From positions 25,902 to 89,901 of the forward strand of contig JAKSXM010000079.1 of assembly GCA_022575985.1 (NCBI GenBank): a DNA stretch of 64,000 nucleotides, read 5' to 3'. Below are positions 1 through 12,598 of this stretch, one piece after another. The DNA is from Anagrus nilaparvatae (lineage: Eukaryota; Arthropoda; Insecta; Hymenoptera; Mymaridae). The position numbers and the translations under genes are program-made. Under the pieces are notes generated by a model, which was not told where the DNA came from, ran no database searches, and saw only the letters and a program-made list of their open reading frames with translations. Every line of letters begins with the position of its first letter. Position 1 is the stretch's first letter.

Positions 1-96
1 ATTCAAAAATTTACAATTTAGCTTAAAAGGAGCAAGAAATTTTATGAAAAAAATGATATTTTTAGCAGCCTAAATTTTCTAAATAAAATATCTAAC

Positions 97-212
97 CTGC
101 TTTACATATCCATTCGACGTATCCATTTAAATCACGTTCTAATTGTTGTTGTCTTCTCATTTTCAAAAATGTTTGACGATTTTCAACTTTTTCTCTTTCC
201 TTAGCAAATTCT
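97..212 (-). CDS. cac: Cav2 calcium channel, I-II linker exon, canonical AID version
   Basis: One of two alternative exons coding the proximal I-II linker of the channel, 116 nt. The acceptor ends TTCTGTAG at 213-214; the first base completes the split Gly codon left by the IS6 exon. The frame reads [13 protein letters not shown]... and then the alpha-interaction domain [17 protein letters not shown], a nearly perfect match to the family motif QQxExxLxGYxxWIxxxE that binds the Ca-beta subunit in the cytosol. It also contains QxxER, which in vertebrate Cav2 channels contributes to G-protein beta-gamma binding. The exon leaves one base before a GTTAGA donor. The next exon, expected to start with an Glu-rich EEV stretch, is outside the window. 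Very sure of family and frame; the alternative use is inferred from its sister exon at 903-1018. Confidence 0.95.
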
Positions 213-902
213 CTACAGAAGCATTATAAATTTACATAATAATGGGATTTTTTCTTATGACAAAATATTTAATTAATTAATCAAGCATTTTATTGATTCT
301 TTTTTACCTTTTTACAAAATCAAAACATTGTTTTTTTTTCTTTTAAATAAAAAAATTTATAAAAAAAAAAAAAAACAAATAATGATCGATATTTGTAGTA
401 GGCTCTAAATAATTGGTAACTTTTTTTTTTTTGTAAAGTAAAGTAAAAAACAACAGAAAAAAATACACTCAATTAATATAAAGCAAAAAAAAATTGTAGG
501 CCTTTGTTTTTTTTTTTATTTATCAAAAACAACAAAATAAAAAGCATATAATCGAATTTCCAACAAACCTTTAAAAAAAAAAAACTTTCGATTTATTTAT
601 TTTTTTTTATTTACAATTTACATAAAAAAAATAACGATGATAATAGCTTATTGTAACGCGATGATGCGATGATTTATAATGAATAAATGAAAAAAGGAAA
701 ATAAAACACAAAAAAAAAAATATTGATAGTCAAATAATACGTAAAAAAAAGGATGTTTTCGTTAAAATAAAGGTTTATTAAAGCACTAATTAGCTTATCA
801 GATTAATTTATTTGCAATTTACTTTTTAAAATAAGGGTTAGTTTTTTTTTTTAATCTACAAAATTTTAAAATAAACAAAATAAAAAAAAATAAAATAAAA
901 AC
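213..902 (-). other. Intron between the two alternative I-II linker exons
   Basis: About 690 nt of very AT-rich sequence with many A and T homopolymer runs between the paired linker exons. No gene or mobile element is seen. If the two exons are mutually exclusive, sequences that prevent their joint splicing should lie here or in the flanking introns; no clear competing RNA helix was recognised by eye. Confidence 0.6.
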
Positions 903-1018
903 CTGCTTGGGTAATCCAGTCTAAATAAGCAGTAAATGCAGTAGTAAATAGTCTTTTTCTTTTTGATTTTTGATAAGCCGCTCGTCTTTCAACGCGTGTT
1001 CTTTCATTTGAAAATTCC
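903..1018 (-). CDS. cac: Cav2 calcium channel, I-II linker exon, divergent AID version
   Basis: Second version of the proximal I-II linker, also 116 nt and with the same phases as 97-212. The acceptor is CTATATAG at 1019-1020. After the split Gly codon it reads EFSNERTRVERRAAYQK... and ends RLFTTAFTAYLDWITQA. The Tyr and Trp-Ile core of the alpha-interaction domain is kept, but the QQ, the Glu, and the Leu and Gly positions of the motif are changed and the QxxER motif is absent. The stretch SKRKR is strongly basic. The donor is GTTTTT after CAG, which is weak. Drosophila cacophony is known to carry a mutually exclusive exon pair at this place, so this is very likely the counterpart. Inclusion would be expected to alter beta-subunit and G-protein control of the channel. 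Confidence 0.93.
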
Positions 1019-1723
1019 CTATATAGCGTAAATAAATAAAAACAAAATAATATCATGCATTTTAAATAAAAATAAATAAAAAAGTGTTTTTTATAAAGTG
1101 AAAATCTGAATTTAATACGATTTTTTTATTAAAAAGAATTTAAATCTTATATATTTTGATGCACTGAATTTTTAGGTTCTTTGAAAACTGTACAGAGAAG
1201 TATTTTAAAATTCTGCAACTCAATTTTGATGTCATTTGATGGAGATTTATATGCTTGATTTATTAGGAATAGTGGAATAAACGGATTTATTAAAAAATTT
1301 GTGATTAAGAACCTTTCACAACATTCGTTTCATTAAAAGATAAAAGTTTCTCTTTGAAGAGTCCATGAATTCTGTTTTTAGAAAAAATTTAGTTTTTTTC
1401 GTAATTATGAAAGTTAGCAGTATTGAAATATAATTGTGATGGTATTTATCATAATCAGAGACCCAAAAACTTTCATCATCACGACTTATCAACTGGATTT
1501 GATTTTCACTTTATTCCCACCCCTCTGATAACTATATAATAGCACTGAAAATAAAATGATGACCCCATTTTCATATTCAACAACCCAATAACCTCTTATA
1601 GTAAACTGAAGTCTAATTATTACAACAAGATTTTTTTTTTAGTGCGGGTAAAGCAAAATTTTGTTGCAGACTGAAATACTTTATATTATAATATTCAAAG
1701 AATCTAATATTCAATTTGCTGGG

Positions 1724-2458
1724 TTGGGAGTCAGTTTTCCCAATGATTTTTTTTCCCCAAAGTCCAATTTTCCCAAACAAATTTTTTTCAAAGTCCTTTT
1801 TTCCCAAAATAAATTTTTTTTTATTTATTATTTTTTATTTTCAAATTTTTAAAAAATTCAAATAAAAAAACATATAAATAAATATTTTAACTTAATTTCA
1901 CGATATTAGTAAACATTAGGTATACAAAGTTTTAAAAAATTGAACTATTTAGAATAAAATTAAAATTTTTGTGAAAAATAAATTTTTATAAAGGCTGAAA
2001 TAATAAAATCGCGTCTTCAGTTCTTCTTCATTTAGATGGTTTTCTATTCTACGAGCATTCTGGAATTTTAGGCTCAATATAATGCCACCCTTCAAAGAAC
2101 AGCTCGTTCAAATAATATCTCTGAGGGGTGGCATTAAAAGTTTAAGAATGCGGTGGGAAAAAATCATCCCAGCTTGTATATTTTTCTGACAGAGCTGAGA
2201 AAGGAACAAGCGGACACTGAAATTATAAGGATCACATAAGAAAACAGAAAGAAGAACGTTTATTCAACATTACAAACAACTATCATAATTATGTTTAAAA
2301 TAATGATATTATGTCTTACTTGAGAAATATAGGGAACAATGTACGCTTTTAATGTAAATTCATATCAGTAAAATATATTTTTGGAAAAAAATGATTTTTT
2401 TTATTTTTTTGGGAAAAATGTACTTTGGGAAAAAACAGATTAGGAAAACTGACCCCCT
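1724..2458. mobile_element. Short terminal-inverted-repeat element in the IS6-linker intron
   Basis: The ends TTGGGAGTCAGTTTTCC (left) and GGAAAACTGACCCCCTA (right) are imperfect inverted copies. Inside both ends there are further mirrored stretches rich in TTTTCCCAAA and TTTGGGAAA. About 735 nt, without coding sequence. It looks like a non-autonomous DNA element sitting in the 1.8-kb intron 1019-2854. Exact borders and the target duplication are uncertain. Confidence 0.5.
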
Positions 2459-2854
2459 ACCAATTTGCTGTTAAAAAAATATAATAAATTCAGACATTAA
2501 ATCATATTTACAAATTAATAAAAAAATAAAAAATTAATTAATTTTCAATAGTCTTTTCTCATTTAAAATTAATGCCTTACAACTTAAGTCAAATTAAGGA
2601 CTTTTGACATTCGCCAGATTATTCACTTATTATCACGGTATCAAGATAAATCACTAAAAACTTTGTCTTCGATTTTATAAAAATTGACTGAACAAAGTCA
2701 AATCGAAGATTATCTAAATTTATTTCGTTCAAGAAAAGATCATCAAATATAATAAATTATACAAAAATTAATTAAAAAAAAAATAATATTCAATGAAAAA
2801 AATAAAAAATGACTTTATTTATGACCATAAAATAACTTAATATAACCAACTTAC

Positions 2855-2958
2855 CCGCTTAACACTCCGAGAACTAGATTTAACATGAAGAATGAACCAA
2901 TAACAATCAATGGTATGAAGTATATCCAATTGAATGTACTACCAAGTGCATCATTTGT
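2855..2958 (-). CDS. cac: Cav2 calcium channel, IS6 exon
   Basis: A 104-nt exon with acceptor TTTTATAG (2959-2960) and donor GTAAGT directly after the GG of a split Gly codon. It reads [17 protein letters not shown]..., then the IS6 helix ending [13 protein letters not shown]. This is the inner pore-lining helix of domain I, where the Asn-Leu-Val-Leu-Gly-Val-Leu-Ser-Gly segment forms part of the activation gate. It joins in phase 0 to the pore-loop exon, whose last codon is TGG, and in phase 2 to either linker exon. Sequence and phase both fit the insect Cav2 channel very closely. Confidence 0.96.
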
Positions 2959-4156
2959 CTATAAAACATATTTTTAAATTAAATAAATTTTTAATTACTA
3001 AATTAATTAATCACAATTTTTTTTTCGCTTTTTTTACAATGAAACAGCCTCAGAAGAATATATGCACATAATTCATGTTACATTTATATATATCAGCGAC
3101 ATTTATATATATTAAATTACACATATATATAGAAATACAATAGAAAATTTTGCATGTAGTGAAGAAAGATCAAGAAAAAACAAAAAATACAGAATTGCAA
3201 AAAAAAAAAAATTTACAATTTTATCACACAAATTATTCAGAATATTTAGCATATTAATTTTACAATATTTCATTTTTTACAGGAAATTTTTGTTGAATAT
3301 TTTACTTATTTTTCATTAAAAAATATGGATTTTAGCAAAAATTAGCCAATTTATTATTTAAATTTTAGCAGTATTAGCGAGGTAAAAAAATTAAAATATG
3401 TATTAATAAAAGCTCTGTTTAATTCTGACAGCTTTTTTTTTTTCTATTTTATTTTCAGTACTTATTTATTCATTTAAATGAACAGAATATAAAAAAGAAA
3501 AAATTGATTTTTTTTATGTTTAATTTAATTTTTTTAAAATTCAATTTTATTTAATGAAACATGAGGGTTCAATTAAATATTATTAAAATATAATTGCAAT
3601 TAATATTTAAATGAATTTTCTTGAGATTTGAATTTAATTATAATTCAAAAAAAAAAGTGATATAATTTTTATTTGTCTAATTAGGTCAATTACGGAAGTA
3701 ATTTTTTAATTTCATACAAAGAATTTTTTTTATTTTACAGTAGTGTTATGTCCAATATAAAGTATAAAAATATAATTAATAGTCTGTAAAATTTTACAAG
3801 GGAAAATAATTTTATTAATTAATATGATAAAAATTACAATTGTTTATGAAACTAGTTTTTGAAATACAATAATTTTACTCATTTTTTGCCTTGAAATTTA
3901 ACTTAGGTAGAATATTAATGTCAAATAGGGTAGAATATTTTATGTCAAATATTTTAATATTAAAATTTTACTTATTTTTCCATAATTTTAATATTTCAAG
4001 AATTTATGTAAGAAAAAAAGCAAAAATAGTTGACTGTATTAAAGTATGTTAGACATGGAGGGAAAATATTTTCATAGTTTAATATTAAAATTATAAATTT
4101 TTGGGTAATTTTTCAGTTTTTTGTCATAGGAGCTTGCACAATTTATATGAAAATCG

Positions 4157-4655
4157 GTCTTTTGGGCAAATTTTCTAAAACTTTGGGAAATAGTCCTTTT
4201 TGTACACCTGATCAAAAGTCCAAAAAGAGTCAAAGCTTTAAATGCCCATCTTATGTCTTAAACACAGTAAAAAACCAATTTTTATTATAGGATTTTAGTT
4301 TAATGATGAAATTTTCTAAAACATAGGGAAATGTTCCATTTTGTACCTCTGATCAAAAGCCTCAATAAGGTCAAAGGATTTTGAGACATAAAATGGGTCA
4401 TACACCTTACATATAGATATATAGTCAATATTGGTACTTTTGATCAGGTTTACCGAATGGAACCTTTCCTCAAATTAGCAAATTTCATCATAAGACCGAA
4501 AACCTATAATAATAATTGGTCTTTTACTGATGTTGAGACATAAAATGGGCTGCATTCCCTAAATATGAGCATTTAGAGTTTTGACCATATTTGGACTTTT
4601 CATCAGAAGTACAAAATAAACTGCTTTCAACAAATTTAATCATAAGACTGGTTTC
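4157..4655. repeat. Imperfect fold-back repeat
   Basis: The left half contains motifs such as CTGATCAAAAGTCC, TAAATGCCCAT and ATAAAATGGG with TTTTGTAC, and the right half carries the same motifs partly inverted (TTTTGATCAG, ACAAAATAAA, CATCATAAGACCG against TAATGATGAAATTT). The whole looks like an old hairpin-forming mobile element of about 0.5 kb. No coding sequence. Borders are approximate. Confidence 0.45.
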
Positions 4656-5489
4656 CAAATAAATTTTGCAAGGTTCTTTTACTAAAAACTTATAAATCAT
4701 TAAGCTTGTTTTTTTCAATTTCTCAGCTGCATATAAAATCCATTTATTTCTCAATAAAGCATCAATTTTCAAGCAGGGATAATTTTATAAATTCAAAAAT
4801 AACCACCCTTATAAAAATTTTTATGAAACATGAATACATTTAAGGTACACAGGATATAGATAAACTAGCAATAAGAATTTTACAGAGTTAAATCATTACC
4901 AAAGCCAACACTGCTAAAATAAAAAAAAAAAATAATTATGCAAAAAAAAAAATAATATCGAAGAATATTTATTAATATAAATGAGGGCTGAAACTGGCAG
5001 TGTCATACTGAGCAAGATGAATATATACGTCAGTGTTCATATAGCAATACATAGAAATGCAAATACACAAATTTTATAGCAAGGTTTATTTTTTTTATTT
5101 AGGATTCAATAAAAATAAAAATAATTTTTTTTTTTTTTTTTTGTATAAAACAAAATAAAAAATAAATTAAAAATAATAATAAAAATTAATAGTGGTTTTT
5201 ATATGATCATGATGAATATTTATTTATTTACCTGTTTTTATTAAACTTTTGCATTATTTTATGAATAAATATGTAAATTAAAGCAATTATCTTTTTTTAG
5301 TTTTTTTTAATGAATATAAATTTGATAATTTTATGTATTTGATTTAAATATTATTGGAGAATAAATATATGAGTTATTCCAGATAATTTTGATTAATTTT
5401 TTTCAAGCTTTGGTAAATCCATGCAAAACTGACTATAAATTTGCCATTGTTGAGCTATATGAAAAATTTCAAGACCCAGAAATCATTCA

Positions 5490-6482
5490 CAAGGGAAGTT
5501 TAATTACATTTGGATCACCAATTTACAACAATGTTTATGGATAAGTTTATTATGTTGAAAAAGCACGATTAACCTACATGAATGCCGATGGGCCTTCTGG
5601 GCCTAGAAACGCAGGGTTCCATATTATTTGATAGGGTTCTTTGGTAATTTTCAATATAACGCTGCAACTTCACAAGCCATAACCAAAATACTTCTGGTTG
5701 GTCTCATTTTTTTTGTGTAAACGTCTCTTTTCAATCCCTATAAATCGCAAAATTTTATTACTAATTGTTTACCGATGTAATCAATAAACCAATCGGCTAT
5801 TTTCGCCCCAAAATGACCAATTTTTAATTTGCTGACAAAATTTCCATTTTTAACGACAATGGATTTTAGAGGTCTTAAAGTTTTCGTATAAGCTTCAAGT
5901 TTTCAAAAATTCTTTACTCATTTGATTTCTTTGAGCCGTTTTTGAGATGTTGGTCTACACTACAGTGATAGTAATAAAAATAGACATTTTTTAAAAACCC
6001 GAAAATTTGGAATTTAAATTATCACAGCAAAATAAATAGTTGAAAAGAGGCGAGTAAAGAATTTTCGGAAGATTGGATCTTTAGGCTAAACTTTCAAAAT
6101 ATAAAATTTATTTTCATAGAAAATTTTAATTTTGGCAGCAAATTAAAAACTGGTCGTTTTGGGCCAAAAATGGGCATTTGAATTACTGACTATAGCGATG
6201 AGAGAATCGGTGATAAAAATTTGCGGTTTTAAAGGGATTGAAAGGTGGTGCTTACACTAAAAAAATGAAATGAACTAGAAAAGTTCTGTATAACTAGCGA
6301 GGTTGCAGCATTTTATTGAAAATTACTAAAAAACTTTAATTATAAAATTGAGTCCTGCATTTTTAGGTCCAGAAGGCTCATTAGCATGAACGGAGAGTGC
6401 TAGACAGATTTATTCAACATATTAAACTGATCGATAATCGCTTGGTATTATTTGGTGTTCCATATGTATTGAACTCCCCTTG
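5490..6482. mobile_element. Fold-back element, CAAGGGGAG family, copy A
   Basis: Starts CAAGGGAAGTTTAATT and ends GAACTCCCCTTG. The two halves are inverted copies of each other: on the left GGGCCTTCTGGGCCTAG, AAATGACCAATTTTTAA and CTTCAAGTTTTCAAAAATT; on the right the mirrored AGGTCCAGAAGGC, the TGGTCGTTTTGGGCCAAAA segment and TTCGGAAGATTGGATC. About 1 kb, non-coding and able to form one long hairpin. The same family recurs at 33116, 43700 and 48905. Confidence 0.7.
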
Positions 6483-7342
6483 TCAGAGTGGTCACCATAT
6501 ATTGTCTCGTTCTTTCCCAAATTAACAGTGATTCTAAGATTTCTAATGTAAGAAAATTTTCCTTCAAACCCGCAAAAAGAATTTATTTAGGACAAGTTCA
6601 CATAACTTTAAATAAAAATGTCAAAACCATTGAATAAAATTTTTTTTTTAAATCTGAAAATATTTTAATTACATCCAGTTAAAAATTTCTCAGATTACAA
6701 TATTAAGAACACCCATTACAATTAAAAATAATTAAGTTTAAGATTTAATTTAATAAGTAAAAATGTATAATAATGCGCAAAAGCCACAATAATAACATTA
6801 CCTTAAGTCTAATGCGGTAATTGGACACTCTCTAAATTCAAAGTAATTAAATTTTACTTCATTATTATTATTCTAAATACAAAAAAAAATCTGTTTAATT
6901 ACCAAAGTATTAATTAATATAATTACTACTTAGAATAATCTACAATAAAGTTTAAAAACTGTTACCAAAATTTTTCTAGCAGATTTTCTATTTATTACAT
7001 TACTTAAATTTAATATCATCTGAGTATCATTTATTCCAGGACATTAGATATTATACAGTTGAGAGAAACGATAAAAGTTTTAATAGAATGCCATTTTTTT
7101 TTCTATTGTATTTTATTATTAATTTTATTAGCTTTATAAAAATAGTGTCGATCTTGAATTAAATTGATATGAAGCGAATTTAGGAGAGATTATTTATTTT
7201 AGAGTGAAAATGGGTATTTTACTTTATAATAAGGTTTTTATGAGACTTTAAGTGAGAAATAATTTTTTGGAAGGACTGTTTCTAACGTTTTTAGCTAAAA
7301 TAAACTTGAAGTTCGTTCAAAGAGCACCGAAAGAATCCTAAA

Positions 7343-8732
7343 TTACTATCGATCAAAAAAAGATGTGGACCTCTCGTATTTTTGAAATATTTTCCAGAAA
7401 AATGGTCCCAGAATGTTCGGGTAAAAAAAAATCTGTTGACAAATTATCCTTCAATCTCTGTGAAAAATTTTATGATTGTAACTTTATTAGGAGGGGAGGA
7501 ACAGCAATAAATGCATCAAAAAAGTAAGAAAAAAAAAATTTTATTTTTTAGGTCGTTTTTAAACGTTTAATTGGTGCATTAAAAATTATTTTAAATTAAC
7601 CAAATTTTAACTGCAGGTTCTTTAACCCTTTAACTTCAGGGGAGCGTTGGAATTTTCAAAAAATATTAACAAATAAATTGTTTATAACAATTTAAGCTAA
7701 AATCGCTTCTGCTTATCGTAGAAACGTAATTCTTTTTTTAAATGACAGGTAATCATGCCTGGATTACAGTTTTAGAATTTGGTCAACGTCAGAATATTGG
7801 TTTGATAACAGTATCCAAAAAACGAGTGAATTTTTATGAATAGAATGCTAATAAATAAGCCCCATTGTTCATTAATAACTTAAAGAATATAAAAATTTAT
7901 GATCTAAGCACCCGGAGATATCCTTGAGTTTTTTTAAGAATTAGGGTATGCGTAACAGATATGGAACCTGCAACATCGTCAGGAAAAACCGAGGGAAAAC
8001 TTCTTTTTAAGCAAGATTTAAGGCATGTATGCCCTTTTCAGAGTTTTCTTGTCTAATTAAGGTCTTAATTTATATTAAAAATGAGTTTGTCTTGATCGTA
8101 ATATGTATTCAATAATACCTTCGCTTACCTTGTTTCTTTAAAAAATATAAAGATATTGGCAGGTGTTTAGGTCATAAACTTTTTTATTCATCAGGTTATT
8201 AATGAACAATGGGGCTTATTTATTAGCATCCTATTCATAAAAATTCACTCGTTTTTTGGATACTGTTATCAAACCAATATTCTGACGTTGACCAAATTCT
8301 AAAACTGTAATCCAGGCATGATTACCTGTCATTTAAAAAAAGAATTACGTTTCTACAATAAGCAGAAGCGATTTTAGCTTAAATTGTTATAAACAATTTA
8401 TTTGTTAATATTTTTTGAAAATTCCAACGCTCTCCTGAAGTTAAAGGGTTAAAGAACCTGCAGTTAAAATTTAGTTAATTTAAAATAATTTTTAATGCTC
8501 TAATTAAACGTTTAAAAACGACCTAAAAAATAAAATTTTTTTTTTCTTACTTTTTTTGTGCAATTATTGCTGTCCCTCCCCTCCTAATAAAGTTATATTC
8601 ATAAAATTTTTTACAGAAATCGAAGGATAATTTGTCAACAGATTTTTTTGTACCCGAACATTCTGGGACCATTTTTCTGGAAAATATTTTAAAAATACGA
8701 GAGGTCCACATCTTTTTTTGATCGATAGTAAA
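7343..8732. mobile_element. Large palindromic element, about 570-nt arms
   Basis: The left arm (about 7343-7911) starts TTACTATCGATCAAAAAAAG and is repeated in inverted form on the right (about 8162-8732), ending TTTTTTTGATCGATAGTAA. The arms agree closely, including GGTCGTTTTTAAACG, CAGGTTCTTTAACCC and CCCATTGTTCATTAATAA. The spacer is about 250 nt (7912-8161). No transposase is seen. The good match between arms suggests a fairly recent or gene-converted element. Confidence 0.8.
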
Positions 8733-9002
8733 TGCTGAAGATTATCTTGATTATCTTTTTAAACGTTTGGTTTATGTTATGACTATTTACTAGTAATGTA
8801 AAAAATTTTCTTTATAGCCGAAAAATCATCCCATTCCCTTTTTATTCTAAAGATAAAATCAACTTGGACCATAAATAAAATTACTTTTAAGTTGGTCAAA
8901 TTTTAACACTAGAAATTTTAACCAAAAGTTAAAAAAACCTGATGTATTTTCGCTTAGTAGTCCACAGTTAAATAAAAACCCGAGGGGCTATCGTCTTGGA
9001 AA

Positions 9003-9210
9003 TCACAAATTTGATTTTTTTTGATTTTTTTTGATTTTTCATGATTTTTTGTGATTTTTTTTGGTAAACATCGCTAAATATTATATTGAATAGTAAAAAA
9101 TAGATTTTTGAGGTCTAGGGTGAATTATAAGGCTAAAGAACGCAAAAAATCGCGAAAAATCACGAAAAAAATCACTAAAAATCACAAAAAATCACGAAAA
9201 ATCATTAAAA
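9003..9210. repeat. TGATTTTTT simple repeat facing its inverted copy
   Basis: Repeated TTTGATTTTTTTTGA units on the left face repeated AAAAATCACGAAAA units on the right (about 9140-9210), separated by roughly 80 nt. The transcript of either strand could form a hairpin. No coding function. Confidence 0.6.
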
Positions 9211-12200
9211 GACGGAAATAAACCATCTCAACTAGTAACGATTCATGATTGAGGTACAAATAAGCCAAAATCAGAAAAAAAGAATTATTTAAAAATATTG
9301 ACCAAAACATAACCAAATTTTGTGCGTAAAAGCTTAATTTTGTACTTTTGAATTAACAAAGTCCAAAATTATAGAGAAATCGTACCAAAAATTATTGTAA
9401 AAAAAAAAAAAATTTTCATTGTTAAACAAAAAAAAAGTTAAAGCTTGTAAGTTTATTCTATATCTATTGATTGTGTGTAATAGAGTGTAAATTTTGATCC
9501 AATATAAAGTTTATTAAGAGAATATACATTTAACCCAATGTGAATTTGAATATAATGTATTGCATTTGTTGCAGTATATTAGACATGCAAATCAGCAATA
9601 TACATATGGTTTTGTTTTTTAGTTTTCTGATAATTTTGCTTAAGGGGTGCTCATACTCTTCTCAAGTTTTGGTCCTGGAAGAAAAATATAGCCTTTTTAA
9701 ATTTTAATTTTCTAAAATGAATTTTTTAAGACCAAAAGTGTTTGTTTTGAAATTTTCTTTTATGCTTTTGTTAGTTTTTTTTTAAAGAGTTATAGCATAT
9801 TCTGTAAATTTACTTTTGAAAATTAAATGAAACAGAACATCGTTACTAATTGGATAGGCGAATTCGTTAGTCATACACAAGGTAATTCGGAAGGACCAGC
9901 TTGTTACTGTAAAAAAAAATTGAATTTTTATTGAGGTAAACGTGCATCTAAGTGGATTAAATTGCATTCATTTGTATTTAACGTATAATGGATCAGCAAT
10001 AACAAATGATGGCAAATCACTCTAAAAATCTTAAAAAAATAAGTTTTACTCATAAAAAGTGCTATTTCAAAAATTAAAGACTAAAAAAATGATTCAGGAA
10101 TATATGCATATTTTATGAATTTCAGTAATTATCATAACTTTTGCGAAAATAATTCAAAATTTCTATTAATTTTGGTTAATCTTTAATTTTTTAAGTATGT
10201 CAAAGTGAGCTGATTTCGAAACGCGAGCAACTAGAATTTGACACCCCTGAGTTTGGTGCATTTCTTTTTTTTTAGAGATATTTACTTTTCAAAAAGTATT
10301 AATCAGAAATAAAATAGTAATTTCCATTTAAATAATGCAGAAAATTCAGGAAATACGAAGAAAAACCAATGTTGATGTATTGTTTTTGGGATTCATTTTT
10401 GAAATATAGTTATAATATTTTTAAAATAATCATAGATATTCAGGAATAAATTAATTTAAGTAGAAATTTCGTAGCAGGGAGATTAGTATTACCTAAAAGA
10501 TCCTTTACGTATGATAAGCCAAAAAACTAAAAAACAAATTCATATATATCTTCTGTTTCATGCGTTATAATATTAGTTTCATGTACAGGTCAGTAAATAA
10601 TGCAATGCAGAAATTTATAGAGCATTTATAAATTTTTTTTTTTATTATTTTAGTTGTTAAATTAAACGATTTTATATTACCTTTATATAAATGGTACGAT
10701 TTCTCATTTAATTTTCATTTAATTTTTTACATATTTACAATATATTTAAATTATTTTAATATCATCAAGATCATATATTTATTTTACAAACATCTATAAA
10801 AAATAAAAACCAAAAACACCCAATAGCAATAAAATCAAAGAAACATATATACATATATAGAAAGAAACAGTTTTAAAAATATATATATAGGTATGTAGAG
10901 TACAGAAAGAAAAGAAAATTCAGAGGTAGAGATTTATAGAAAAGGAAATTGAAATACATCAAGTACACAACATTTATATTAACAACGATGCTTGTGATTA
11001 CTCTCCTGTTTGCATTTTAAAATAATTGGGTTTTCGAAAAATATATTTAGTTATTGTTAAAAAATAAATTTATGAGGGAATGCGTTTTATACGCCAAACA
11101 AATTCCGGATTTATGAACTGATCACGAATTTTTGAACCCTGGAAGTTTTCTATAAGGGTGGAATATCCTGAAATTGAAATTTTACGCTTTTTCAAAAATG
11201 CTTTTGCAATATTTAAAATCGTTAGGAGATTCGACCTTATATTTATTGCAAATCTTGGAATCTCAGGTTTTTAAAATGAACTAAGCGCCTTTAAGGTGGT
11301 AAAAACACCCCTGAATATAGCAAATACGTTCTTAAAAAAAAGTTTTTGACAATCAAAGGATGCTAATTCAATTTTAAGCTCTTGGGGCACTAAAATTCGT
11401 AATCAGTGACCAAAAAAACCGGTAGATTAATTTTGACTCATTTGGATCTAAAAATTTCTAATTTATGCCAAATCTTTAATATGGTTTGTGGATATCGAGG
11501 TAGATATAAACAGATATTTAAGGATGAAATACCCTCCGGATCCGAAAATTCGTGACCAGCGAGCCTAAAAATACTGCGCATTTTGTTTAAAACATTAGCG
11601 AAAATACCTTCTAATCATTATCAATATTTAAGCTTTTAATTTAATTAGTATGATCCCGATGAAAATTTTAAGATACTTATATTAATCTTCTAAGCTTGCT
11701 ATCAACATAAACGCGAGCATAATATATTTCGTTGCCAGAAATAAAATTCGAACAATTAGACAATAAGATACTTATCGACGATAAAATAAATAAGTACTTG
11801 ATAAGTTTATTTTTCTATTTAGCTTTAAAAATTATTTAATTTTCCGATTCAGCGATTTCACAAAGACTTATAAAAATATAAAATATTTCACCCTACTTTA
11901 AAAAAAGCTCGGAAAAAAGTGCATATATAAGCATAACTATAAATAAATTTTAATCAATATTTTATGCATACATTCATATTATATAAACTTTACACGTCAT
12001 TTTATTAGCTTATCTTGTCAATTTCTTGTTGTTCTAAAAGCTTTATTTTTGCTCTTAATTTACCTATTTTTAAGATAAATTTCGCAAATTAAAACGTGAA
12101 AAAAAATGATTAATTTAATTTATAAACGAACTTGTCAAAGTAAATTTTGAAAAAACTATATCATTTTCTTGACATACTTTATAACGCTATACTTATTTGA

Positions 12201-12377
12201 CGTCAGATTTACGATTTTATTATTTATCTGATATTTTATAAATAGTTTAAATTCAACTAAAAAAAAAGAGTTTATATATTTATGCACACAGGAGAGTATA
12301 TTAAATTAGGATCGTTTTAATTTCGATATATAATTTGAATTTATTATCAACACTGATGAACATATTTCTTGTTTTAC

Positions 12378-12598
12378 CCAGTACAATATGGCAGTCCAGC
12401 CCTCCATAGTGATACATTGGAAGACAGTAAGCATAGCAAATCCGATGTTATCAAAACTTGTAATTCCATTGTTTGGTCCCTCCCATCTTTCGGAACATTT
12501 TGAATAATTTGCATTGCAGACATGTGCTCCCAAAGGAGCTTCTGATTCTATATCCGTGTTACATGGATTTGGCATCTCGCCATCTTTTACTATTAAAT
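12378..12598 (-). CDS. cac: Cav2 calcium channel, domain I pore-loop exon
   Basis: A 221-nt exon with acceptor TTTTTTTTACAG (12599-12600) and donor GTAAAA after the last codon TGG. It codes the extracellular S5-P loop ([16 protein letters not shown]...) with four Cys residues, PCNTD, HVCNA and KCSERW among them, then the pore helix and selectivity filter: [19 protein letters not shown] followed by [12 protein letters not shown]. The Glu of MEGW (codon 12404-12402) is the domain I member of the EEEE calcium filter. It takes two bases from the IS5 exon's split codon (G|AT, Asp). An open frame running on past 12378 into the intron is read-through, not coding. Confidence 0.96.

Larger units (their letters stand above)
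2959..12377 (-). other. 9.4-kb intron between pore-loop and IS6 exons
   Basis: Non-coding AT-rich intron. It holds a fold-back repeat (4157-4655), a copy of the CAAGGGGAG fold-back family (5490-6482), a large palindromic element (7343-8732) and a GATTTTTT-type simple repeat (about 9003-9210). In the remaining parts, 2959-4156, 6483-7342 and 9226-12377, I see no gene, only AT-rich sequence and poly-A/poly-T runs. Confidence 0.7.

Noticed and set aside
12306..12377. Open frame continuing after the pore-loop exon
   Set aside because: It reads through the GTAAAA donor into intron sequence; the next real codons are in the exon at 2958.
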